Shown: positions 1 through 9,190 of the stretch, piece by piece | Position numbering within the stretch: position 1 is the stretch's first letter | Layout of the letters: each line of letters starts with the position of its first letter | Source: a bacterium | GTDB lineage: Bacteria; Planctomycetota; Planctomycetia; Planctomycetales; Planctomycetaceae | Direction: 5' to 3' | DNA: 64,000 bases | Assembly (NCBI GenBank): GCA_016125225.1 | Contig: WGME01000013.1 | Coordinates: 372,001-436,000 of the forward strand | The notes under the pieces: generated by a model | Told to the model about the DNA's origin: nothing | What the model saw: the letters and a program-made list of their open reading frames with translations, nothing else | Databases searched by the model: none | Made by a program: the position numbers and the translations under genes

Positions 1-1
1 T

Positions 2-2509
2 TTTGAGTTCACACGCGATCCAATTCATCCGGAAGACTGGCCGAGTTGGCAGGCAAAAGTGAATCGCGACCGGTTGTACGACTTCTATGCAAAGGAAGCC
101 GATTACTTCCGACCCATGGACCATGTGCCGCCGATGCTGCCGGAGTTTCCCGGTCTCGATGGGGGCGTGCTCGGGCATTGGGGGAATCAGAACGAAGAAG
201 TCTGGGCGGATGACCGCTGGAACCAGACAATTCTCGGTTCCGTGCAGGCAGGCATCTTCCGTGCGAAAGATGTGCTGGTGCCGCGTGGCGTCTGTGTCCG
301 ACTCGGAGATCAGGGCGAGTTGTCCGCCTGCTTTAACCCCGAGACATTGACCTATGACGCCGTCTGGCACAAGGGGTTCGTGACCTTCTCATCGGTGCGT
401 CACGGTTTCATGCACGGCTTGCAGATGCAGGGCGAACTGTTGCCGAAACCCGCCGGGACCAAACCGACCGAGCCGTTCCGTTATCTCGGCTTCTACCGCG
501 ATGGCCCCCGAGTGGCGTTTGCCTACCGCATTGGCGATGTCGAATACCTCGATGCTCCGTGGGTCAAAGACGGCGAGTTCGTGCGTACGGTCGCTCCGAT
601 TGCCGAACACCCCATGAAGACGATCGTGCAGGGAGGCCAACCGCAATGGCCGCAGCAACTCGTGGTCACTGGTACCATGGGAACCGGCTCGCCCTATGCC
701 GTCGATACCATTCCGCTCCCGTTCGAGAACCCGTGGAAGGCCCTCATTTTCTGCGGCGATCATGACTTTCTTTCTGATGGCTCGGCTCTCGTTTGCACTA
801 TGCAGGGCGATGTCTGGCGCGTGACGGGTTTGAATGGAGATCTGTCGAAGGTCACCTGGCGGCGGTTTGCGTCGGGGCTGCATCATGCCCTGGGGCTGAA
901 GGTGGTCGATGACGCCATCTATGTCCAGGGGCGTGATCAGATCACGCGACTCTATGACCAGAACCTCGATGGCGAAGCCGATTTCTATGAATGTTTTAGC
1001 CAGGCCTTTCAGACGTCATCGGCGGGGCATGATTTCATCTGTGGGCTGGAACGCGATCCGCAAGGCAACTTCTATACGGCGTCGGGCAATCAGGGTCTGC
1101 TCAAGATTTCGCCCGATGGTCAAACGGTCGAAGTGATCGCCACTGGTTTTCGCAACCCCGATGGATTGGGCATCACGCAGGATGGCCTATTGACTGTGCC
1201 CTGTTCGGAGGGGGATTGGACACCCTCTTCGATGATTTGTGCCGTGCGGCCGGGGATCAACAACACGCACATAGATGCGGCCAAACCGGTGGGAGGATTT
1301 ATCCCACCCTACTTCGGTTATGGGGGGCCGAAAGAGGGGCGAGCCCCTGATCTGCAGCTGGTCTATATCCCCCGTGGACTCGATAACTCCAGCGGCGGGC
1401 AGATTGAAGTGACGAGCGATCGCTGGGGACCGCTACAAGGCCAGATGTTGCACTTTTCGTTTGGAACCGGGTCGCATTTCCTGTTGCTGCGAGACGAAGT
1501 CGCGGGCCAACTGCAAGGAGCCTTGGTGCCTTTGCCGGGCGAGTTTCTCTCTGGTTCCCATCGCGGACGGTTTAACCCCGCTGATGGCCAACTGTATGTC
1601 TCTGGCATGGCGGGATGGGGCAGCTACACACCGGACGATGGTTGCTTCCAGCGCGTGCGTTATACCGGAGCCGATGTGCAACTGCCGACAGGGTTCCATG
1701 TGCATCAGAATGGTGTGCGGCTGACCTTCAGTGCTCCGCTGGATCAGGGCATCGCCTCGCAGCCACGGAATCATTTTGCCCAGGCGTGGAACTATCGTTA
1801 CAGCGGCGGTTATGGTTCGGCTGAGTTCTCGACCAGGCACTATGGTGCCCGCGGACACGATTCGCTACTTATCACCCAGGCCCGAATTCTCGATGATGGC
1901 TCACTGTTTCTGGAACTGCCAGAACTGCAACCCGTTAATCAGTTGCACATACGGGTGCAGGTGGCAAAGGATCAGTTTCGCGATTTGTTCCTGACGGTCC
2001 ATCGGCTCGATGAACCCTTCTCGCAGTTGCCTGGATATCGCGCGGTAGCCAGAACGATCGCACCCCATCCCATCGTGACTGACCTGACCATTGCCACCAA
2101 CAGCGTGCCCAATCCCTGGCGGAAGCGGAACAAGCAGGCTCGACCGATCACGATTGAAGCAGGCAAGAATCTGACATTTGCCACGCGATCATTCACCGCA
2201 AAGCCCGGCGAACTGCTCGCTGTCACGCTCAAAAATCCTGATGTTGTGCCGCACAACTGGGCGCTTGTTAAACCGGGCTCGTTGTCACGCGTTGGCGAGC
2301 TGAGCAACAAACTCATCGCCGACCCGGACGCGGTTGCCCGGCATTACATCCCGCAGACCGATAACGTGCTGTTCTACTGCGATGTCGTCAGCCCGCAGGA
2401 CGAGTTCACCATCTGGTTCAACGCGCCGAAAGAACCGGGGCGGTATCCCTACCTGTGCACCTTCCCCGGGCATTGGATGGTCATGAACGGCGAGATGATC
2501 GTCGAATGA
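2..2509 (+). CDS. DUF6797 / beta-propeller protein with C-terminal azurin-like copper domain (5' end outside window)
   Basis: The reading frame is open from base 2, so the gene starts upstream of the window. The N-terminal part resembles DUF6797 (WGNQNEEVWADDRW and following). A glucose/sorbosone-dehydrogenase-like beta-propeller follows (ATGFRNPDGLGI, codons near 1140-1175). The last ~110 residues look like a cupredoxin: His in PHNW (codon at 2252), Cys in YLCTFPGHWMVM (codon at 2456), His (2471) and Met (2483). The Cys-5-His-4-Met spacing is that of azurin's type-1 copper site. The protein is probably secreted and redox-active, but no signal peptide can be checked because the start is missing. 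It ends 7 bp before a convergent rhomboid gene. The substrate is unknown. The domain order is a confident reading; the redox role is inference. Confidence 0.85.
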   Translation, partial: FEFTRDPIHPEDWPSWQAKVNRDRLYDFYAKEADYFRPMDHVPPMLPEFPGLDGGVLGHWGNQNEEVWADDRWNQTILGSVQAGIFRAKDVLVPRGVCVRLGDQGELSACFNPETLTYDAVWHKGFVTFSSVRHGFMHGLQMQGELLPKPAGTKPTEPFRYLGFYRDGPRVAFAYRIGDVEYLDAPWVKDGEFVRTVAPIAEHPMKTIVQGGQPQWPQQLVVTGTMGTGSPYAVDTIPLPFENPWKALIFCGDHDFLSDGSALVCTMQGDVWRVTGLNGDLSKVTWRRFASGLHHALGLKVVDDAIYVQGRDQITRLYDQNLDGEADFYECFSQAFQTSSAGHDFICGLERDPQGNFYTASGNQGLLKISPDGQTVEVIATGFRNPDGLGITQDGLLTVPCSEGDWTPSSMICAVRPGINNTHIDAAKPVGGFIPPYFGYGGPKEGRAPDLQLVYIPRGLDNSSGGQIEVTSDRWGPLQGQMLHFSFGTGSHFLLLRDEVAGQLQGALVPLPGEFLSGSHRGRFNPADGQLYVSGMAGWGSYTPDDGCFQRVRYTGADVQLPTGFHVHQNGVRLTFSAPLDQGIASQPRNHFAQAWNYRYSGGYGSAEFSTRHYGARGHDSLLITQARILDDGSLFLELPELQPVNQLHIRVQVAKDQFRDLFLTVHRLDEPFSQLPGYRAVARTIAPHPIVTDLTIATNSVPNPWRKRNKQARPITIEAGKNLTFATRSFTAKPGELLAVTLKNPDVVPHNWALVKPGSLSRVGELSNKLIADPDAVARHYIPQTDNVLFYCDVVSPQDEFTIWFNAPKEPGRYPYLCTFPGHWMVMNGEMIVE

Positions 2510-2516
2510 TCGGTAT

Positions 2517-3392
2517 TTAACGGCGACGCCAGTTTCGCCAACCGGCATCGATGGCTCCGAGCGTCACACCGACCAGCAAGCCGCCCCAGTGAGCCAAGTT
2601 TGCGAGTCCCATATTGCTGAACCAACAGATGGCGAACCAGACCAGCATCCACAGGGCGCTCTGTTGATCGATGCCGATGCCGTCGCTGGGGTCGAGTTGA
2701 CCTTTCACCCAGACATAACCAAACACGCCAAAGACGACCCCCGAAAGTCCCAGGAACCATGGTCCGCCGAACTGAAACTGCATGGTGTTCGACACGGCGG
2801 CGATCAACAGGGCCATGCCGAACAGTGCCGCGGAACCTTTCCGCCGTTCGATCATCCCCCCGAGCTGCCACCACCACATCAAGTTGAACAGAATGTGCAG
2901 CGGCCCGCCGTGCATGATCGCGGGGGTCACAATCCGCCAGTATTGACCACCCTCGATCGCCGACCAGGTACTGTCCGTCGAGAAGAACAAGAGTTCGCGC
3001 AGCCCGCGCTGATTCCCCGTCACCCAGGTATCCGCAAACACAAAGACGCACAGAATGATCACGCCGATGGTGATCGGGCAGTCTCCCGAGGATCGGGAAT
3101 TCCATCGCTGCGATAGGTTGACGGTATTGCGACGGGCCGCTTTGCGTTGTGCGACCAGTTCTTTGAGCCGCGCATCGGCCTGTTGCCGTGCGATGAGATA
3201 CTCTTCCGCATCGGGACTCGCCTGAAACTTTTCCAGTTCGGTTTTGGCGAACGGCATGTCGTCGTCATCATGGACCCAGATCGCGGTGCCTGTGGCGTCA
3301 TCGTCAAGACTGCATTTCTTGCCCCGCGCAATGAGGAAGTCCTGGAATCGCTCGGCGTGATCCCGACGAGGCAGGGTCACCAGATGACGCAT
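2517..3392 (-). CDS. Rhomboid family intramembrane serine protease (GlpG-like)
   Basis: The 291-residue protein has a soluble N-terminal ~100 residues rich in charged residues (TELEKFQASPDAEEY), like the cytoplasmic domain of GlpG, followed by about six hydrophobic segments. The rhomboid signature is complete: HGGPLHILFN (His161, His166, Asn170), the catalytic serine in GLSG (Ser217) and the catalytic histidine in NLAHWGG (His268). It should cleave transmembrane helices of client proteins within the inner membrane. It lies 42 bp downstream of the sugar-ABC permease on the same strand and could be read through from that operon, but no functional link is evident. The substrate is unknown. Confidence 0.92.
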   Translation of the reverse strand: MRHLVTLPRRDHAERFQDFLIARGKKCSLDDDATGTAIWVHDDDDMPFAKTELEKFQASPDAEEYLIARQQADARLKELVAQRKAARRNTVNLSQRWNSRSSGDCPITIGVIILCVFVFADTWVTGNQRGLRELLFFSTDSTWSAIEGGQYWRIVTPAIMHGGPLHILFNLMWWWQLGGMIERRKGSAALFGMALLIAAVSNTMQFQFGGPWFLGLSGVVFGVFGYVWVKGQLDPSDGIGIDQQSALWMLVWFAICWFSNMGLANLAHWGGLLVGVTLGAIDAGWRNWRRR

Positions 3393-3434
3393 GGGCGGAA
3401 ATCCATTTCAGTGGGATCGAATCTGTGCGAAGGT

Positions 3435-4541
3435 CTATTCGCGACGCTTCACCAGTCGACCATGAATGACCAGTGCGAGCAAGAGTACCACCCCTAACAG
3501 AAATGGTCGCAAGAGATCGAACTGCGTCACCCAACTGGCTTCCAGCCATTGAGACTTCCAGCCAGCGGGTAGTGGGCTTTGCTTGATGAGCCGCTCGACA
3601 TTCATCAGATTCAGACCGACTTTCAGCGTGGTGAAGGTGAGCACGCCGATGATCGTGCGGCCGATGCTTCCTTCGCCGCCAAACAGACTGGTGCCACCCA
3701 GCACCACACAGGCGACGGCATCGAGCAGGAGATCGGCATTCTGATCGAGACTCACGCTGTTCAGCCGCCCGGCGTTCACCAGTCCCCCGATCGCCGCAGT
3801 CAGTCCGCAGATCGCGAGGCAGCGAATGACCACGAGGTCGGTTCGCACGCCAGCCAGCCGGGCTGCTTCTCGATTCCCGCCGGTCATGTAGACATAGCGA
3901 CCAAAACGCGTGTGCTCCAGCACGATGTGAGCCACCAGCATTACCACGGCGGCCAGCACCGCCGATTGCGGAATTCGTAACCCACCGAACAGCCGCCAGC
4001 CATCGTTACCAATTTTCGTCAGTACGCCCGGTACCGCGAATTTCTCGCTCTTGGTGAGAAAGCGGGCCAAACCCAAGGTGATGTTCATCATCGCCAGGGT
4101 GATGATGAAGCTCGGCAGCCCCGACGAAATCGTCAGCCGCCCCGAGATCCACCCGCAGATCGTGGCCAGCACGATGGGAACCCCGATGACGAAAACGATG
4201 GTCAACGCACTGGCCGCATGAGCCGTGCCTTTCGCTCCCGCCGCCCAGGGTTGTTCCCACATCACTCCGCACACGCAGGCAGACAGCAATGCCACCATGC
4301 CGACCGAAAGATCGATCTCGGCACACAGCAGCACATATGTCAGCCCGGTGGCGACGATGGCCAGTACCGCGCTCTGCTGCAGGACGAGGGATAACGTTCC
4401 AAAACTCCAGAACTGGTCGACCAGCAGGGTGAAGACACCCATGATCAGCGCCAGCGACAGGAGCGGAGCATAGTCGGCCCAGTGAATTTGCCGCGGAGTG
4501 GCCGATGCTTTGGCTGTGGCCGGCTGCGCATTTTCAGTCAT
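3435..4541 (-). CDS. Sugar ABC transporter permease (RbsC/XylH type)
   Basis: The product is a hydrophobic protein of 368 residues with about ten membrane segments of the BPD_transp_2 family, e.g. QQSAVLAIVATGLTYVLL and ACVVLGGTSLFGGEGSIGRT, the latter being the usual cytoplasmic-loop motif. I chose the ATG at 4541 (MTENAQPA) over an upstream in-frame ATG at 4568. It sits in an ATGACTGA overlap with the stop of the ATPase gene, which suggests translational coupling. It forms the membrane channel of the importer encoded with the two upstream genes. The sugar is not identifiable from sequence; ribose, xylose and related monosaccharides are typical for this class. Confidence 0.93.
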   Translation of the reverse strand: MTENAQPATAKASATPRQIHWADYAPLLSLALIMGVFTLLVDQFWSFGTLSLVLQQSAVLAIVATGLTYVLLCAEIDLSVGMVALLSACVCGVMWEQPWAAGAKGTAHAASALTIVFVIGVPIVLATICGWISGRLTISSGLPSFIITLAMMNITLGLARFLTKSEKFAVPGVLTKIGNDGWRLFGGLRIPQSAVLAAVVMLVAHIVLEHTRFGRYVYMTGGNREAARLAGVRTDLVVIRCLAICGLTAAIGGLVNAGRLNSVSLDQNADLLLDAVACVVLGGTSLFGGEGSIGRTIIGVLTFTTLKVGLNLMNVERLIKQSPLPAGWKSQWLEASWVTQFDLLRPFLLGVVLLLALVIHGRLVKRRE

Positions 4542-6054
4542 GACGTTCCAGCTCCCGTTCGGCTGCATGCATCAGATCGGCCTTGGTCACGAGTTTCCCC
4601 GAGAACTCCGCAGTGACCTGTCCGCGGCTGAAGGTCAAAATGCGATCGGCGTAGGTCAGCAGCATTTCCGGTTCGGTCGAGGCCAGAATCACGGCCGCCC
4701 CCAACTTCTGCTGTTCTCGCACCAGTCGCATGATTTCGGTCTTGGCATGCACATCCATCCCACGCGTCGGCTCTTCGAGCAGCAGCACATGAATGGGGCC
4801 CAGCAGCCATTTCCCCAGCACCACCTTTTGCTGATTGCCGCCAGAGAGCTGGCCCGCCGGTTTGCAGGGATCGGGGGGGCGACAGCCGACTTGCTCGAGC
4901 ACAGGTTGACTCACCATAACTTCCTTGCGGGTGGTGATCCAGCTTCCCACGGAAGTCGCCAGATGAGCCAGTGTGATATTGCGGGCAATGCTGGCTCCAC
5001 GGACCACCGTCTGGCCGCGATCGGCCCCCACCAGCACGACACCCTGTTCAACGGCATCAGCGACATGCCGAATACGACGAGGGGAATTATCGATGCGGAT
5101 TTCCCCGGCCTGTACCGGTTGCGCTCCGGCGATGGTATGCAACAGTTCCTGATGCCCCGCGCCCACAAACCCGTACAAACCCAGGCATTCCCCTCGATGA
5201 ACCTTGAAGGACACACCCGTGAAGCAGCCACGACGGGTCCAGCGATCAACGCGCAAACGGATCGGCTCCTTCGATTCTGGTTTCAAGGTGACTTCCGTGG
5301 CATCCTGACCCGCCGCCGCTGTTTCTCCACCCACCATCTGTTCGATGATGGCCCGGCGATTCAGTTTCGCGGACTGATCCGTCAGCAACTTGCGGCCGTC
5401 GCGCAAGATGGTGACGCGATCACAGACGGTGAGCACATCTTCGAGAAAATGGCTGATGAAAATCAGCGAGACACCGCGCGACTTCAAGGTTCTCATCAAC
5501 TCGAACAGACGGCGAGCTTCCGGAAGGCTGAGCGCACTGGTCGGCTCATCGAGAATCAGCACGCGCGCACCGCTGTGTAGCCCGCGGGCAATTTCGACCA
5601 TCTGCCGGATGACGAGCGGAAACTCTCGCAGCGGTCGTGAGACATCAATATCGATGTCGAGTTCCGCGAGTGCCTGCCGCGCTTCGCGCCGCATTCTGCG
5701 CCAGTCAATGTTGCCGAACCGTGTGCGGGGTTGGCGGCTGAGAAACAAATTCTCGGCGACGGAGAGTTGCCCGATGCCCGATAATTCCTGATAGACCATC
5801 GCGATGCCATGAGCGATGGCCCGCCGTGGGGAATCAAGCCGGATCGGCAGTCCGCCGAGGTGGATCTCGCCGGTGTACTGCGGGACGACGCCAGCCAGGA
5901 CTTTCATCAGCGTGCTTTTGCCGGCTCCGTTGCAGCCAACCAGGCCGTGGACTTCTCCGGCCTGCACATCAAAATCGACATCGACCAGCGCGGAGACGCC
6001 GTGGTAGGCGACACCGATCTGGCGGCAGTCGAGCAGGGGAGTGGGGTCGGGCAT
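4534..6054 (-). CDS. Sugar ABC transporter ATP-binding protein (tandem NBD, RbsA/XylG type)
   Basis: This 506-residue protein has two ABC domains, as in RbsA, MglA and XylG. The first has Walker A GCNGAGKSTLMK, an altered signature region (REFPLVIRQMVEIARG) and Walker B VLILDEPTSAL. The second lacks a normal Walker A (LYGFVGAGHQELLHTI, the standard degenerate form in this family) but has the signature QLSGGNQQKVVLGKWL and LLLEEPTRGMD. It powers uptake through the adjacent permease. It is 50 bp downstream of the binding-protein gene and overlaps the permease start by 8 bp, so the three genes form one operon. No odd features beyond those usual for the family. Confidence 0.95.
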   Translation of the reverse strand: MPDPTPLLDCRQIGVAYHGVSALVDVDFDVQAGEVHGLVGCNGAGKSTLMKVLAGVVPQYTGEIHLGGLPIRLDSPRRAIAHGIAMVYQELSGIGQLSVAENLFLSRQPRTRFGNIDWRRMRREARQALAELDIDIDVSRPLREFPLVIRQMVEIARGLHSGARVLILDEPTSALSLPEARRLFELMRTLKSRGVSLIFISHFLEDVLTVCDRVTILRDGRKLLTDQSAKLNRRAIIEQMVGGETAAAGQDATEVTLKPESKEPIRLRVDRWTRRGCFTGVSFKVHRGECLGLYGFVGAGHQELLHTIAGAQPVQAGEIRIDNSPRRIRHVADAVEQGVVLVGADRGQTVVRGASIARNITLAHLATSVGSWITTRKEVMVSQPVLEQVGCRPPDPCKPAGQLSGGNQQKVVLGKWLLGPIHVLLLEEPTRGMDVHAKTEIMRLVREQQKLGAAVILASTEPEMLLTYADRILTFSRGQVTAEFSGKLVTKADLMHAAERELERHD

Positions 6055-6104
6055 GGATTGTCATTCACGAAGAAACAGCGCTCGGCGTTGCCTCGCGGCT
6101 AATC

Positions 6105-7160
6105 TTACACGAGGCAGTGCGTGTCGTCGGCGAGGTAGTACATCGCCGCGAGGACGTTTGGATCATCCCGCGTGACCAGCGGGCCAGGCGTGATGATTTC
6201 CAACGGCACGGTGTCCATCGCTTCCTTGTTGCGAGCAATAAACTGGCCAATCACGAGCGCGGTGCGATGGATCCGGCAGACCGGGTTCACCGCGGTGGCG
6301 GCGAGGCGGCCATCTTTCACGGCGTCTAATCCATCACGCTGGCCATCAACTGCTGAAATCACCATGTCTTTGTGAATGGTGTTCTGAATGGCATCGACAC
6401 ACGCCAAGGCCATGTCGTCACTGTGGAAGAAAGCCCCGGCGATGGGTGTCGTTTCCTGTTGCAGCAGTGATTCAAATGTGTTGCGGGCCTTCTCTTTCTT
6501 CCAGTCGCACCAGCGGACTCCGCCGCCGAGGACTTCAGCATCCGGATAATTGGCGACCACGTTTTCAAAGCCTTGCTTGCGGCCTTGAGCGCCGCTGTGA
6601 GCACTCAACCCGCCGATGTGAATCACCTTGCCCTGGCCGCCAATCTTCTTGAGCATATATCCGGCCGACATCTCGGCCATGTTGACATGATCGGGAGTGA
6701 CTTCGCACCAGACACCGGTGTCACGCATCTGGTCCATGGCGACCAGCAGCGTGTCCATCGAGATGACAGGAATGCCACGCTCTTGCAATTGCTTGACCGG
6801 GGCGGCGAGGGAATCGATCTGCACCGCCTGGAAGCAACAGAAGTCCCAGTCGCGATGGACGATGGCATCGATCTTGTTGCGTTGTTTCTCAGGATCGAAT
6901 TCGCCGTCGATCCATTCGACTTCGATATTGAGCAGTTGGCCCCAGAGTTCGGCGGTCTTCTTTCCCAAGGCACACCAGGTGCTTTGCAGTCCGGCATTGG
7001 AGAAGCAGGCTTTGAGCGGCCGCGAACCCTGAGCGGACGCGGATGAACCAGCAGGCTGGGGGATTTCGCCGCTACATCCGGCGACACCCGCGGCGGCGGC
7101 AAGAGAACTGACACCAGCCAGGTGCAGGAAGTCACGACGTGATGCGGGAGCGTCCGCCAT
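6105..7160 (-). CDS. Sugar ABC transporter substrate-binding protein (Tat/lipoprotein signal)
   Basis: The product is a 351-residue periplasmic-binding protein of the ribose-binding type (Peripla_BP_4). The N-terminus has a twin-arginine motif (SRRDFLHLAG, Arg8-Arg9) followed by a hydrophobic stretch and a lipobox-like GVAGC ending at Cys29. It may therefore be a Tat-exported lipoprotein. Two Rossmann-like lobes follow: KACFSNAGLQSTWCA begins the first, and AGAFFHSDDMALACVDAI carries the typical ligand-site aspartates. It is the first gene of the importer operon. The ligand is unknown. Just downstream is a DUF58 gene that belongs to a separate unit. Confidence 0.9.
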   Translation of the reverse strand: MADAPASRRDFLHLAGVSSLAAAAGVAGCSGEIPQPAGSSASAQGSRPLKACFSNAGLQSTWCALGKKTAELWGQLLNIEVEWIDGEFDPEKQRNKIDAIVHRDWDFCCFQAVQIDSLAAPVKQLQERGIPVISMDTLLVAMDQMRDTGVWCEVTPDHVNMAEMSAGYMLKKIGGQGKVIHIGGLSAHSGAQGRKQGFENVVANYPDAEVLGGGVRWCDWKKEKARNTFESLLQQETTPIAGAFFHSDDMALACVDAIQNTIHKDMVISAVDGQRDGLDAVKDGRLAATAVNPVCRIHRTALVIGQFIARNKEAMDTVPLEIITPGPLVTRDDPNVLAAMYYLADDTHCLV

Positions 7161-7238
7161 AGTCGACTCACTTTTTGACAGAGGTGCAAAACTGATAGAT
7201 GAGCCGTTATGGTGACCGACCGCGAGACCTGACGCAAG

Positions 7239-8147
7239 TTACCGCGTGCGCAGCAGCAGTTCGCGCTCATTCAGATATTGCACGAGGGCATCAGCCGGGC
7301 TGTGGCTGGTATCGACTTCGACACGTTCCACGCGATTCCGATGGCAGAGATCGTCGAACTCCTCGCGAAACTTCCGGACTGCTGAGAGATAGGCGGTTTT
7401 AATATCCTCGGTCTGGGTCAGAACTTCATCGGTCGATTCGAGACCCTGGAACTTCACCATGCCCTTCAGGTCGAAGGTCAATTCGTGATGATGGAGGACG
7501 TGGAACAGCACGACTTCGTGCCGGGCATATCGCATCCGCTGCAGCACGTCTTCGAGGGCACTGAGATCGGTGAAGAAATCGCTGAAAATCATCACGATTT
7601 CGCGGCGATCCATGCGGCTCAAGAGTTCCAACAGGCACTCGGCCATGTGGGTTTTCTCGACAGGTTGAATCTCATCGAGATGTTGCGTGAGTTTGACGAT
7701 TTGTGCCGGGGTGTTGCCGGGGGGGACATGACCGCGGACTTCGTTATCAAACGTGGCAAGGGCCACTTTGTCATGCTGGCGGACAATGGAATAAGCCAAG
7801 GTTGCAGCGAGTTGCGAAGCATACAGCAGTTTCTGCTCGCGACCTTCGCCGTAGCGCATGGATGCGGAAACATCGAGCAGCAGATGGCAGACGAAGTTCG
7901 TCTCCATCTCGTACTGCTTGATGAAATAGCGATCGCGTTTGTAGTAGACCCGCCAGTCGATGTGTCTCGGGTCGTCGCCAGCAACATACTCCCGGTGTCC
8001 CGCGAACTCGACGGCAAATCCAGCCAGCGGCGATTTGTGTCCGCCCGCGAGATTCCCCATCACGAGCTGCGAGGGCTCGATCGGCCGTTCCGCGGTCTGT
8101 TGCAGAACTTCCGGGTCGAGATAACGCGAGAGCACGCTGGCGGACAT
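7239..8147 (-). CDS. DUF58 domain protein (VWA-like), last gene of the MoxR operon
   Basis: This 302-residue soluble protein has the DUF58 hallmark SPLAGFAVEFAGHREYVAGD followed by DPRHIDWRVYYKRDRYFIKQY. It continues into a von Willebrand A-like fold with a MIDAS motif (LLDVSASMRYG, Asp-x-Ser-x-Ser). DUF58 proteins commonly pair with MoxR AAA ATPases and membrane VWA proteins; the partnership is thought to be chaperone- or maturation-like. Here the gene is 14 bp downstream of a membrane protein and follows moxR, at the end of the long minus-strand block. A paralogue with the same signature lies at 47855-48760 with no moxR beside it. Confidence 0.93.
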   Translation of the reverse strand: MSASVLSRYLDPEVLQQTAERPIEPSQLVMGNLAGGHKSPLAGFAVEFAGHREYVAGDDPRHIDWRVYYKRDRYFIKQYEMETNFVCHLLLDVSASMRYGEGREQKLLYASQLAATLAYSIVRQHDKVALATFDNEVRGHVPPGNTPAQIVKLTQHLDEIQPVEKTHMAECLLELLSRMDRREIVMIFSDFFTDLSALEDVLQRMRYARHEVVLFHVLHHHELTFDLKGMVKFQGLESTDEVLTQTEDIKTAYLSAVRKFREEFDDLCHRNRVERVEVDTSHSPADALVQYLNERELLLRTR

Positions 8148-8161
8148 ATCAACAGGTTCCT

Positions 8162-9094
8162 TCAGGCCGGCTCAACGGCTTCGGTGATTTCCAACGCGTC
8201 TTGTTCTGCGGTTTCCACGGTATCGCCGCCGGAGATCCATTCCATCAGGAACGGGAATTTCTGGATAAAGGCCGCGATTTCCGGTGGATCGAGTTGCCAG
8301 AATTTGAGCACATGGGATGACTTGCGGTTGCCATCTTTATTCGGTGGGCCGAACTCGGTGAGTGTCAGATAGACTGGTTCGTCACCCTCGGAGTTACGAT
8401 GTGGCGGGCAGATCCAGAACTCCGCCTGGGCATAGCCCGGTTCTTCCGTCTCCAACGGAACCAAAGCCGCGATCAGTTCGGGATGGGAGCGGGTCACCAG
8501 CGCTTGTGCTGCGGCGAGAGCACTGCCAGCCTGAAACTTGACGGATTTAGAAACCATCCAGCAGCGAGCTGATTCTGCATAGGGTTTATTGCCAGCGGTG
8601 GCGGCCATTCCGGCGGCGATGCAGGCCATCATGAGCCATTCGACGGCACTCATAATCATGTTCATGTAATAGTTGGGCGGACCATGAGCCTTCCCGACGT
8701 CGCCGATGGTATCGACTTCCCAACGCATCATCATGTAATCGGGCAGGATATCCACCCGATGCCAATGCTCCCAGCCGGCATTGGAAAGCATGTCGAGGTG
8801 ATAGTGTCCGAGATAGGTCAGCGTGCCCATGCCGAAGCCGATGATGCCGGCGAGCAGCCAGTTCCGGCAATGTGACTGCCGGACGATTAACATAGCCAGC
8901 CCACCGACGGCGAATCCGGCCGCCAAGGGGACCAGAATAAGCAGGTAAAAGCCGATGTACTGTAACCCCATCATCGCGGCGGAGACTGCCAGGGCCGCGA
9001 TGCTGCCCATGAACACGCCCCACAAGAACGAGAAGAAGCGCACGCGTCCTGAGGTGGAGTATACGGCCCGGTCGGGTGGGGGTTTCAGTGCCAT
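8162..9094 (-). CDS. Hypothetical membrane protein between moxR and DUF58
   Basis: I do not recognise the family of this 310-residue protein. Residues ~20-95 form three close hydrophobic helices (e.g. YIGFYLLILVPLAAGFAVGG and NWLLAGIIGFGMGTLTYLG). Another hydrophobic segment follows near residue 150 (MIMSAVEWLMMACIAAGMAA), and the C-terminal ~130 residues are soluble. A clustered HYHLDML lies at the membrane edge. It sits between moxR (96 bp upstream) and DUF58 (14 bp downstream), so it is probably co-transcribed with the MoxR system and may anchor or feed it. That role is inference from position only. Confidence 0.8.
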   Translation of the reverse strand: MALKPPPDRAVYSTSGRVRFFSFLWGVFMGSIAALAVSAAMMGLQYIGFYLLILVPLAAGFAVGGLAMLIVRQSHCRNWLLAGIIGFGMGTLTYLGHYHLDMLSNAGWEHWHRVDILPDYMMMRWEVDTIGDVGKAHGPPNYYMNMIMSAVEWLMMACIAAGMAATAGNKPYAESARCWMVSKSVKFQAGSALAAAQALVTRSHPELIAALVPLETEEPGYAQAEFWICPPHRNSEGDEPVYLTLTEFGPPNKDGNRKSSHVLKFWQLDPPEIAAFIQKFPFLMEWISGGDTVETAEQDALEITEAVEPA

Positions 9095-9190
9095 CGCAAA
9101 GACCTTGGATGCGGACTGACGGGTTCGTGAAGTGCTTGGTCCTTAGTCTGCCGAGTGACGGGGACAATGTCGAGCCAAAGGAGCCATTCT

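Noticed and set aside
4498-5580. 360-codon open frame on the plus strand
   Set aside because: It lies antisense to the ABC ATPase with intact Walker and signature motifs. The translation is His/Gln/Arg-rich, typical of antisense frames in G/C-rich DNA.
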